From NCBI RefSeq assembly GCF_000238075.1, contig NZ_JH414506.1:397312-405106 (forward strand): 7,795 bases of DNA. The letters are read 5' to 3'. How positions within the stretch are numbered: position 1 is the first letter of the stretch; each line of letters opens with the position of its first letter. The position numbers and the translations under genes were made by a program. Shown one piece after another: positions 1 to 5,682 of this stretch. The notes below the pieces were generated by a model that searched no databases, had not been told where the DNA came from, and saw only the letters and a list, made by a program, of their open reading frames with translations. This DNA is from Oribacterium asaccharolyticum ACB7. Lineage in GTDB: Bacteria; Bacillota; Clostridia; Lachnospirales; Lachnospiraceae.

Positions 1-290
1 TTGCTTTGCGAAGCAAAGTGAGCAGTGGACTACAAGTCCACGCTCAGTCAACGAAGTGAAAAGGACAAACTTTTCATCAGAAAAGTTGTCCTGTACGAGA
101 CCAAGGCCCGCAGGGACTTGCTTTGCGAAGCAAAGTGAGCAGTGGACTACAAGTCCACGCTCAGTCAACGAAGTGAAAAGGACAAACTTTTCATCAGAAA
201 AGTTGTCCTGTACGAGACCAAGGCCCGCAGGGACTTGCTTTGCGAAGCAAAGTGAGCAGTGGTTAACAAAACCACTGCTTAGTCAGGCGA
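1..290. repeat. Tandem array of a 117-bp hairpin-rich repeat
   Basis: Two exact 117-bp copies (1-117 and 118-234) are followed by a third that is identical for 28 bp (235-262) and then diverges, with recognisable similarity to about 290. The array starts at the window edge and probably continues leftwards. Each full unit is a string of inverted repeats. In copy 1 these are CTTTGC-gaa-GCAAAG (4-18), a stem of about 11 bp with one bulge (19-46), a stem of about 13 bp with loop ATCA and one bulge (62-92), and a short imperfect GC hairpin (103-119). In copy 3 the second hairpin becomes a 12-bp stem (253-281) in which both sides have changed together. The 117-bp length is a multiple of three, which explains the artificial repetitive reading frame crossing the array. 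I do not recognise the family. Confidence 0.93.
253..281. repeat. Diverged hairpin of the third repeat copy
   Basis: TGAGCAGTGGTT (253-264) pairs with AACCACTGCTTA (270-281) around the loop AACAA, with one G-T pair. The same hairpin in copies 1 and 2 has GTGGAC pairing with GTCCAC around TACAA. Two adjacent base pairs therefore differ on both arms while pairing is kept. This suggests the structure itself, in RNA or in extruded DNA, is maintained. Confidence 0.8.
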
Positions 291-573
291 AGCTAGCGAG
301 ATCGTGCCCCAGGTTCAGACCTATATTGCGTAGAAAAATATTTTGCTTTTCCCTGCTATTGCTCCGCTAAGGTCCTAGAATTCGATTTTTAACAGAAAAC
401 TTAGTCAAGAAAATATTTTCCTAATGTAATACATTAATATTTTTTATTCTCTCTTTCAGCTAAGTTCTGTGAAGATATTTTTCCATAAGCTATAGCTATG
501 GCTTTAGAGAAAATCTATGAAAATCTCTTTAGAATTTGATATGGAATTTTTATTATTTTTCTTTCTTCTTTTT
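291..573. other. Non-coding AT-rich region with small palindromes
   Basis: I see no credible gene on either strand. The left part (291-370) is a moderately GC-rich tail of the repeat region with a small AGGT-tcag-ACCT hairpin near 312-325. From about 380 the sequence is very AT-rich. Two palindromes stand out: a perfect 15-bp one at 422-436 and a near-perfect one at 483-501 (two 9-bp arms with one extra A). They may be protein-binding sites for the downstream gene, or debris of mobile repeats. Confidence 0.6.
422..436. promoter_or_regulatory. Perfect 7-1-7 palindrome, possible operator
   Basis: TAATGTAATACATTA is a perfect inverted repeat with 7-base arms around one central base. The 7-1-7 geometry is typical of Fur/PerR/Zur-family boxes, although the sequence does not match a consensus I can name with confidence. 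It lies about 140 bp upstream of the predicted -10 element of the downstream gene, far for a simple repressor site. It could be unrelated to that promoter. Confidence 0.3.
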
Positions 574-582
574 TGCTATGAT
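574..582 (+). promoter_or_regulatory. Extended -10 promoter of the DUF438 gene
   Basis: TGCTATGAT matches an extended -10 element (TGn followed by TATGAT). No good -35 hexamer lies 16-18 bp upstream, where the sequence is T-rich; extended -10 promoters often lack one. Transcription would start near 589, giving a leader of roughly 90 nt before the ATG at 682. This is the only strong promoter-like signal between the repeat array and the gene. Confidence 0.5.
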
Positions 583-588
583 GTTATA

Positions 589-606
589 AGTTAGAATCTT
601 CTAACT
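589..606. promoter_or_regulatory. Inverted repeat at the predicted start site, operator candidate
   Basis: AGTTAGAATCTTCTAACT consists of perfect 8-base arms around a 2-base centre. It begins 6 bp after the predicted -10 hexamer, so it overlaps the expected transcription start. A dimeric regulator bound here would block RNA polymerase. The regulator family cannot be named from the sequence. Confidence 0.4.
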
Positions 607-632
607 AACTATGCGATATTATTTTTTCCTTT

Positions 633-650
633 CTGATCTTATCGGATCAG
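633..650 (+). promoter_or_regulatory. Small leader hairpin upstream of the ribosome site
   Basis: CTGATC (633-638) and GATCAG (645-650) can pair around a 6-base loop in the 5' leader, about 20 nt before the AGGAG ribosome site at 670-675. It is too short and too lightly paired to call a riboswitch. It might influence translation or mRNA stability, or be chance. Confidence 0.25.
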
Positions 651-681
651 CAGATAGGTATATTCCCTGAAGGAGTCAGCT

Positions 682-2322
682 ATGAGAGAGAATTTTCAAA
701 ATATTGATGCTAAGAAATTAGAAATTGTCCATGAAATTAAATCCGCCTATGATGAGGGAAAGATATCTTTGGAAGAAGCCAGAAAATCCCTTAAAGATAG
801 AGTACAACACCTGGCTCCCTATGAAATTGCTATTATCGAGCAGGAAATGGTGGAGGAAACCGAAGACGAGTGCATTAAAGAAGACATTCAAGCGATGCTG
901 GAGGTCTTCCAGGATGTTTTGGTCACAAAGGATCAAGAGCTTCCGGAAAATCATCCCATCTCCTGCTATCGTAGGGAAAATGCCAAAATGAAGGAATTGC
1001 TCCTTTCCGTGGAGGATTTGGTGCAGTATCCCCTTATTAAAAACCAATGGCTGGAACTTTATGAAGAATTGTTGAAATTCAAGATTCATTTGTCCAGAAA
1101 GCAAAACCAATTATACCCGGTTTTGGAGAAGAAAGGCTTTACCCGTCCTACCACCACCATGTGGACTTTGGATGACTTTATCCGGGATGAGATTGCAGAG
1201 TGCTACAATCTTCTCTTAGAGGATAAGGAAGAGGAATTTATCGGAAAGCAGGCTGAGCTTGTGGCGGATGTGCGGGATTTGATGGACAAAGAAGAAAATA
1301 TCCTCTACCCTACCTCCTTGGAAATGATCAACGAAGAAGAGTTCCGTTATATGGCCGAGGGAGACCAGGAAATCGGTTTTGCCTATATTAGCGTGCAGGC
1401 AGATAAGTCCGGCAATTCAGCTTCGGCTTCCTCTTCTGCCTCAGCTTCTACAGCCGGTGCTCCCCTCTCCGGTCTTTCCTCTGCTCCCGGCTTTGCAGAA
1501 GAGCTTGCCGGTCTATTAGGAAAGTATGGCTTTAATAATAAGGAAGAGAAACTGAATGTTAGCACCGGTCAACTTACCTTGGAGCAGATTAATCTGATTT
1601 ATCAGCATATGCCTGTGGATCTTTCCTATGTAGATGAAAATGAACTGGTTTGCTTCTACACCGACACCAAGCACAGAGTTTTCCCCAGAAGTAAAAATGT
1701 CATCGGAAGAGATGTGAAAAACTGTCATCCAAAGGCTTCGGTACATATCGTTGAGGAAATCATTAAGAAGTTCCGTTCCGGAGAACAGGATAAGGCGGAG
1801 TTTTGGATTAACAAGCCGGACCTCTTTATTTACATCATCTACTATGCGGTTCGGGATGAAAACGGAAAGTTTCGTGGTGTGCTGGAAATGATGCAGGATT
1901 GCACCCATATCCGTTCCTTACAGGGCTCTCAAACTCTTTTGACATGGGAGCAGCAGGAAAAGGGAGAAAGCAAGGAGACTTCTGAAGACGAAGACAAGAG
2001 GGATGGCTCAGAGACTTCTGAAGATGTAGGCAATAAAGAAAGCGCAGGGTCTTTGGGAAACGAAGGAAATAGAGAAAGCACAGGGTCTTTGACAGCCGGC
2101 AAGCTGACGGAAATCACCGAAGATACCTTATTAAAGGATATTTTGGAAGCGGATCCCAATGTAAAGACTCTCCTTTTCCGATTAAGTGACCGCTTTAAGG
2201 CCTTAAACACTCCTCTTGCTCGTATTATGATGCCGAAAGCCACGGTAAAGATTATGAGTGAACGGGCAGAGGTGGATTTGGATACCCTGCTTCGAGAGCT
2301 TAGGGAGTATTTTAAACTATGA
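682..2322 (+). CDS. DUF438 / hemerythrin-like / PAS / DUF1858 multidomain protein
   Basis: This is a 546-aa soluble protein, probably a cytoplasmic sensor of redox state or a small ligand. Domains in order are DUF438 (about 10-80), a hemerythrin-like helical region (88-235), a Ser/Ala-rich linker (243-270), a PAS domain (296-415, with the family-typical GRDVKNCHP at 342-350 and FWI...YYAVRDE), an acidic linker of four 12-residue repeats (428-475) and a C-terminal DUF1858-like domain (477-543). The start is the ATG at 682, with AAGGAG 6 nt upstream. The hemerythrin-like region has only two histidines (H91 in ENHPI and H136), fewer than the roughly five that ligate a classical di-iron site; KEEN (203-206) is kept. 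Metal binding is therefore doubtful. From memory, relatives are usually about 400-420 aa, so the linkers and C-terminal domain make this one long. There is no DNA-binding or kinase domain, so its output is unknown. Domain assignment is confident; the sensing role is inference. Confidence 0.9.
   Translation: MRENFQNIDAKKLEIVHEIKSAYDEGKISLEEARKSLKDRVQHLAPYEIAIIEQEMVEETEDECIKEDIQAMLEVFQDVLVTKDQELPENHPISCYRRENAKMKELLLSVEDLVQYPLIKNQWLELYEELLKFKIHLSRKQNQLYPVLEKKGFTRPTTTMWTLDDFIRDEIAECYNLLLEDKEEEFIGKQAELVADVRDLMDKEENILYPTSLEMINEEEFRYMAEGDQEIGFAYISVQADKSGNSASASSSASASTAGAPLSGLSSAPGFAEELAGLLGKYGFNNKEEKLNVSTGQLTLEQINLIYQHMPVDLSYVDENELVCFYTDTKHRVFPRSKNVIGRDVKNCHPKASVHIVEEIIKKFRSGEQDKAEFWINKPDLFIYIIYYAVRDENGKFRGVLEMMQDCTHIRSLQGSQTLLTWEQQEKGESKETSEDEDKRDGSETSEDVGNKESAGSLGNEGNRESTGSLTAGKLTEITEDTLLKDILEADPNVKTLLFRLSDRFKALNTPLARIMMPKATVKIMSERAEVDLDTLLRELREYFKL
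1963..2106 (+). repeat. In-frame 36-bp degenerate tandem repeat (12 residues x 4)
   Basis: Residues 428-475 align as four 12-residue units: GESKETSEDEDK, RDGSETSEDVGN, KESAGSLGNEGN and RESTGSLTAGKL. The repetition is also visible in the DNA. A 14-bp match (gagacttctgaaga) occurs at 1975 and 2011, and an 18-bp near-match at 2038 and 2074, each pair exactly 36 bp apart. It forms a flexible acidic linker between the PAS domain and the DUF1858-like domain. This is the pattern of a minisatellite that can change copy number without breaking the frame. Confidence 0.8.
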
Positions 2323-2606
2323 GCTTTCAAGGTTTACTCTTAGGCTTGGTTTGCTTTCTCTGCATAGGGATATTTCATCCCATAGTGGTGTATGCGGAGT
2401 ATTACTTTAGTAAAAAAATAGCCTGGCTTTTTTTCTTAATAGGTCTATCCGCCTGTATAGCCAGTCTTTTTCTCCCTTCTCTTTTCCTCTCCGGAAGTTT
2501 GGCCATCTTTGGCATCTCCTGCTTTTGGAGTATTCATGAATTATATGAGCAGGAAAAGAGAGTGGAAAAAGGATGGTTCCCGAAAAATCCAAGGAGAAAA
2601 TTTTAG
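2319..2606 (+). CDS. DUF4491 family small membrane protein
   Basis: This is a 95-aa hydrophobic protein of the DUF4491 type. It shows the conserved FHPIV..AEYYF.KK stretch (19-33) after the first membrane segment (about 4-25), a second segment (34-56), a third (58-72) and a conserved C-terminal WSIHELYEQEKRVEKGWFP region (70-88), probably cytosolic. Its ATG overlaps the TGA of the DUF438-type gene as ATGA. AGGGAG (2302-2307), inside the upstream gene, is its likely ribosome site, with a long spacing of 11 nt. The overlap points to translational coupling and a shared mRNA. The family's biochemical function is unknown to me; a partnership with the upstream sensor is inference from the overlap. 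Confidence 0.85.
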   Translation: MSFQGLLLGLVCFLCIGIFHPIVVYAEYYFSKKIAWLFFLIGLSACIASLFLPSLFLSGSLAIFGISCFWSIHELYEQEKRVEKGWFPKNPRRKF

Positions 2607-2615
2607 CCATAAAAA

Positions 2616-2665
2616 TACCGACCTCCCAATCGTTAGATTATTGGTCTAACTTTTGGGGGTCGGTA
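2616..2665 (-). terminator. Two-tier hairpin terminator between convergent genes
   Basis: An outer stem of about 13 bp (2616-2629 with 2653-2665, one bulged base) encloses a second perfect 6-bp stem, GTTAGA (2632-2637) with TCTAAC (2645-2650). On the - strand the outer stem is followed at once by five U (2615-2611), the layout of an intrinsic terminator for pepV, whose stop is 28 nt upstream. On the + strand a run of seven T (2678-2684) comes only after a 12-base gap, so termination of the DUF438-DUF4491 mRNA here is possible but less certain. Confidence 0.75.
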
Positions 2666-2693
2666 CAATCTGTCCCCTTTTTTTCAAATGCTC

Positions 2694-4073
2694 TTATTTT
2701 TCACATGCTAAATCATAGAGTACGTTGGTATAAATCGCACAGGCCAGAAGCATCGTCTCTATTTCAAAGCCCTCGTCCGCCTCGTGCTCCGCACCAACCC
2801 ATGATGCATATTCTCTTGTCGGGAAAATCGGACCGAAGGCGGCAAAATTCTCAAAGCTGCGCGCATAGGTACCTCCGCCGATACGAAGAGGCGGTGTATA
2901 GGTATCTCCGCTAAAGGCACGGTAGTGCTTCAGACAAGTTTTAATGAGTTCACTGTCCGGATTGTTCAGAAGCCACTTGGAATCGTCTACTAAGGTCGTA
3001 TCGATATGTAAGACTTCCTGAATGATGTCCGCGCTTCTTTTTAGCAAATCACTGCCTTCACATTCATTCGGATAACGGTAGTCCAAGGCAAAGTAAACCC
3101 GGCCATTTTCAATATTTGCCTTACCCAAGTTAAAGGTCAAGGGGCCCATGTAGGCACCGTCATAATCCACCTTCAGGCCGACACCGTATGGATCCTTGAA
3201 CAGCTTCACTGCATTTAAGCTAAAGGCATCGTTATAGCAGCTTCCGACAAATTCAAACATCTTCACCGCCGCATTCACGCCCATGTAAGGGCGAGAAGCA
3301 TGGAAGGGCTTTCCATCAATATGATAATGCGCGCCTTCCCCATCCTGATAGCATTCTCCGCTTAGTCCATTCGCAAGCAGGAACTTCTCAAAATACTCTT
3401 TTTCGAGCGGCTTATCCACAATTACATCCGCCTTACCGATTACCACATTAAAAGCTGTGCCGGACTGCATAGACTTTATACAGGAATCAATTTCCCCTTC
3501 AGCGCTAAAGTCCAGAATTCCCTTTTCCGCGTAGATACAGGGGAACTCCGCATCCGGTACGATTCCCATAATAGGATTCTTACGCACCTTCTTATAGTAA
3601 AGGATGCCGGCAGAGGTATTTTCCTCATCGGTACCTAAAATCATCTGGATATTGTGCTTTAGCTTATAGCCCTTATCCTTTAAAATCTTCATAGCGTAAT
3701 ATGCTGCAATGGCAGGGCCCTTGTCATCACAGGTCCCTCTTCCCATGATATAGCCGTCCTTAATTTCTCCTGCCAAGGGATCAAAGTGCCAGCCGTCTCC
3801 GATAGGAACAATATCCAGGTGTCCCAGTATGCCTACCGACTCCTCTAAATTCCCGTACTGAATTACACCGGCATAGCCATCGACATTTTCCACCTGAAAG
3901 CCGTCTCGCTTACCAATCTCCAAGGCCTTATCCAAGCACTTTGCAATGTTTGGGCCGAATGGAGCCTCCTTCGTTGCCGCAGCGTCATCCCGCACGGATT
4001 CAATCTTTACCAGCTCTCGCAAGTCAGCAATCATATTGTCCTGATACGCCCGTGCTTCCTCTAAAAACTTCAT
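2694..4073 (-). CDS. pepV: PepV-type dipeptidase (peptidase M20 family)
   Basis: This 459-aa cytoplasmic metallo-dipeptidase releases amino acids from dipeptides and probably works in peptide nutrition. It has no signal peptide. The two-metal active site can be read directly: H85 and catalytic D87 in GHLDIVP, bridging Asp in GTCDDKGP (116/117), catalytic E150 and ligand E151 in GTDEEN, D174 in VPDAEFP, and H430 in GAEHEADE. H258 in GKPFHAS fits the lid-domain histidine that helps bind the transition state. Length and motif order match the PepV/Sapep group (usually about 460-470 aa). The ATG at 4073 is preceded by AAAGGAGG (4083-4090) at 9-nt spacing. It appears monocistronic, with its own promoter at 4209-4214 and the terminator at 2616-2665. 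Exact substrate preference cannot be read from the sequence. Confidence 0.93.
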   Translation of the reverse strand: MKFLEEARAYQDNMIADLRELVKIESVRDDAAATKEAPFGPNIAKCLDKALEIGKRDGFQVENVDGYAGVIQYGNLEESVGILGHLDIVPIGDGWHFDPLAGEIKDGYIMGRGTCDDKGPAIAAYYAMKILKDKGYKLKHNIQMILGTDEENTSAGILYYKKVRKNPIMGIVPDAEFPCIYAEKGILDFSAEGEIDSCIKSMQSGTAFNVVIGKADVIVDKPLEKEYFEKFLLANGLSGECYQDGEGAHYHIDGKPFHASRPYMGVNAAVKMFEFVGSCYNDAFSLNAVKLFKDPYGVGLKVDYDGAYMGPLTFNLGKANIENGRVYFALDYRYPNECEGSDLLKRSADIIQEVLHIDTTLVDDSKWLLNNPDSELIKTCLKHYRAFSGDTYTPPLRIGGGTYARSFENFAAFGPIFPTREYASWVGAEHEADEGFEIETMLLACAIYTNVLYDLACEK

Positions 4074-4140
4074 TGTCTGAAACCTCCTTTGATTCTATGG
4101 TTTTGTTCTTTTTGATCCTTTTCTGATTTTATTGGTTTCA

Positions 4141-4201
4141 CTTCTTTAATACCATCTTTGATTCTGTTACTTAGCTTCTTTGATACTATCTTGATTCTGC
4201 T
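4141..4201 (-). repeat. Direct repeats in the pepV leader
   Basis: Two imperfect copies of about 27 bp lie at 4141-4167 and 4175-4201, 34 bp apart. Both begin CTTCTTT on the + strand and end in a TTGATTCTG-type motif. The shorter motif TTTGATTCT recurs at about 4089-4097, with a weaker TTTTGATCCT near 4111. On the mRNA strand they read as AGAATCAAAG-type units in the 5' leader of pepV. Together they form a degenerate purine-rich stretch between promoter and ribosome site. Confidence 0.5.
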
Positions 4202-4208
4202 GTTTTCC

Positions 4209-4214
4209 ATTATA
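4209..4214 (-). promoter_or_regulatory. Predicted -10 element of pepV
   Basis: The - strand reads TATAAT exactly, preceded by AGT (a G at the extended -10 position, without the T). No convincing -35 hexamer lies 16-18 bp upstream, where the sequence is AGTGTT. The site falls in the 170-bp gap between the 127-aa gene and pepV and would give a leader of about 130 nt. Confidence 0.45.
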
Positions 4215-4243
4215 ACTGAAGGCTGTTAAAAAACACTTCTTTT

Positions 4244-4627
4244 TTAAGTCCCGGAAGGATTTTTACATCTATGAATATTTCCGTCGTTATCTTCGTTTTC
4301 TCCGCAAAGCTCTTTTAATTCCTCAAAGCTATAGTCCCGATAGACCTTTCCTCGTTTCAGTAGAGATTCGGTTGTTTCAGGCAGGGCTTTCAACAATGTT
4401 TCCGGCTGGATTTCTTTCGGCAAAGGAATCAATTCTCCATCCGCATCTTCCGCCTGATGTGCCATGAAAATAAACTCTCCCCTTTCCCAATCCATGGCAA
4501 AGTGATTCATCACTTCTGTAGCGGATACTTGCAGGAGACTTTCTTCCTGCGAGATGATATTTTCATAGAAAAATTCATATAGGGCTTCCTTACCGATTTT
4601 GATTACTCTAACGGTGTTTTCCTTCAT
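4244..4627 (-). CDS. Hypothetical acidic protein, 127 aa
   Basis: I do not recognise this family. It is a soluble, acidic protein with no signal peptide or membrane segment. The N-terminal half (VRVIKIGKEALYEFFYENI, then LLQVSATEVMNHF and GEFIFMAHQ) looks like a mixed alpha/beta domain. The second half is helical, and the tail (CGENEDNDGNIHRCKNPSGT) is polar and probably disordered, with two cysteines. The ATG at 4627 has GGAGG 6 nt upstream (4634-4638). It starts 18 bp after the stop of the 272-aa gene on the same strand, so the two are probably cotranscribed and functionally linked. Small size and co-location with other orphan proteins would suit an accessory or immunity role, but nothing in the sequence proves that. 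Confidence 0.75.
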   Translation of the reverse strand: MKENTVRVIKIGKEALYEFFYENIISQEESLLQVSATEVMNHFAMDWERGEFIFMAHQAEDADGELIPLPKEIQPETLLKALPETTESLLKRGKVYRDYSFEELKELCGENEDNDGNIHRCKNPSGT

Positions 4628-4645
4628 CCTTTTCCTCCCTCGTGT

Positions 4646-5464
4646 TTATCCGAATATCGCTTCTCTAATTCTTTTTAAACTCTCTTCATTCTCCAAATAT
4701 TCATGCATAAAGGGATACATAAAGAAGCTCATGGGGCGAACCTGCGTAGGGCTGGCTACATCCCAAAGCTTACTTTTTGCCCAGCGCTCTATGACTTCCA
4801 ATACCTTTTCTTTTTGTCCGAGATACCGATAGCAAATACAGGCTTTCTCATAATACAGTTCCCCAAGATTTAAGTCCTTGATTCTTTCATAATAGTCCAC
4901 TGTATCCTCCGGACTGCCCTTCATAAAAAGTAAATTCAAAAGCTTCATCTTATCAAAGTCTTTTTCGGAATTCAGCTTGCCCTCTGCTATCAATTCCGAA
5001 GCTGTTTTTGGTGCTTTTGGTGGCTGATAATTCTTGCTTCTTGATTCCGGTAAAATATCCTGCTGCATATAGTTCAGGAGAATCGAGCAATAATTATAGC
5101 GTTGGCAAGAGCCTTTAAGGCATTTCTCTTCCTCTGCTTCCATTAAACGACTTTGTTCTTCCTGAAGAGCCTGACTAGCTTCTGCTTCCCGTCCGATTTT
5201 CTTTGCCGCAAAGCACATGGCCATCATATATTCGTTAGCTACATTGGAATAATACCACTCATCCCAAAAGGGCATTAGAAGAAGGGTATGGCTTACCGCT
5301 TCTTCATACTTTTGGTCAAAAAACTCCACCCCTGCCCTTACCGCAAGATTTTGATGGGGAAACTTCTTTTCAAAAGCTTCCAGCTTCGACAAACTTTCAT
5401 AGGAGCCATTTTTGATTTCCTCGCAAATGTCTCGGTACTTCTTAGGCAGTTTTATTGCTTCCAT
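4646..5464 (-). CDS. Hypothetical helical-repeat (TPR-like) protein, about 272 aa
   Basis: This is an almost entirely helical soluble protein of unrecognised family. Helix pairs resembling tetratricopeptide repeats lie around residues 40-95 (aromatic-rich FFDQKYEEAV and WDEWYYSNVANEYMMAM) and 198-230 (ELYYEKACICYRYLGQKEKVLEVIERW). A compact cysteine cluster C-x4-C-x5-C sits at 115-126 (KCLKGSCQRYNYC). The C-terminus has a distinctive WDVASPTQVRPMSFFMYPF stretch. The start is uncertain. The ATG at 5464 is chosen because GAGGAAGGG precedes it at good spacing; ATGs at 5470 and 5500 are alternatives, the latter (284 aa) with a weaker AGGGA site. It lies 18 bp before the 127-aa gene and shortly after the small ORF ending at 5537, consistent with an operon. 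A scaffold or protein-binding role is inferred from the helical repeats only. Confidence 0.8.
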   Translation of the reverse strand: MEAIKLPKKYRDICEEIKNGSYESLSKLEAFEKKFPHQNLAVRAGVEFFDQKYEEAVSHTLLLMPFWDEWYYSNVANEYMMAMCFAAKKIGREAEASQALQEEQSRLMEAEEEKCLKGSCQRYNYCSILLNYMQQDILPESRSKNYQPPKAPKTASELIAEGKLNSEKDFDKMKLLNLLFMKGSPEDTVDYYERIKDLNLGELYYEKACICYRYLGQKEKVLEVIERWAKSKLWDVASPTQVRPMSFFMYPFMHEYLENEESLKRIREAIFG

Positions 5465-5536
5465 AAGCATCCCTTCCTCGGACAATATTCCCGTTATCAT
5501 TACTGCTTCCCTGTAATATCAAAATCCGGATTCCTC

Positions 5537-5668
5537 TCAGTCTAGAGTCTGTAAAATCTCATCCACGAACTCCGAAAGTCCTGCTGCTGCATAAATCACC
5601 TCATCCGGATCATGGATATAGCAAAGAATCTGTCCCTCTTTTCCCTCCTTATCCGGGTCAAAATCCAT
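5537..5668 (-). CDS. Small ORF, possible C-terminal remnant of a SMI1/KNR4-like protein
   Basis: The 43-aa frame MDFDPDKEGKEGQ..CYIHDPDEVIYAAAGLSEFVDEIL reads like genuine protein. It resembles the end of SMI1/KNR4 (SUKH) family proteins, which often close with a D-x-D-P...GQ strand, a strand ending in an acidic loop and a final amphipathic helix. This likeness is from memory and not verified. The frame is open up to a TGA near 5716, so a GTG at 5698 (53 aa), overlapping the end of the 137-aa gene, is an alternative start. The ATG at 5668 has only a weak GAGAAG site. It may be a small gene, a truncated immunity-type gene, or the frameshifted tail of the upstream gene; a single shift between 5683 and 5716 would join them. 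It sits between same-strand genes with short gaps. Confidence 0.5.
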   Translation of the reverse strand: MDFDPDKEGKEGQILCYIHDPDEVIYAAAGLSEFVDEILQTLD

Positions 5669-5682
5669 GTAAGTAACTTCTC

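Noticed and set aside
1..290. CRISPR array
   Set aside because: The 117-bp units are directly adjacent and identical, with no unique spacers of regular length and no cas genes in the window.
56..370. Open frame of 104 codons across the repeat array
   Set aside because: Its repetitiveness comes from a 117-bp unit that is a multiple of three. It begins at a GTG without a ribosome site, and the DNA is dominated by hairpins.
536..541. TTGATA as the -35 element of the DUF438 promoter
   Set aside because: It lies 35 bp from the -10 hexamer, far beyond the usable 16-18 bp spacing.
718..2330. Several antisense open frames within the DUF438-type gene
   Set aside because: They are mirror frames of a gene with clear domains, lack ribosome sites and show no family features.
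2573..2914. Plus-strand frame over the terminator and the pepV 3' end
   Set aside because: It runs through the intrinsic terminator and antisense to conserved PepV sequence; no protein-like features.
4127..4243. Riboswitch or T-box in the pepV leader
   Set aside because: The leader is short and low in complexity, with direct repeats but no conserved stems or T-box motif.
4226..4247. AT-only palindrome (8-bp arms) at the stop of the 127-aa gene as a terminator
   Set aside because: The stem is composed only of A-T pairs and would be too weak for an intrinsic terminator; it may be chance in a poly-A/T stretch.
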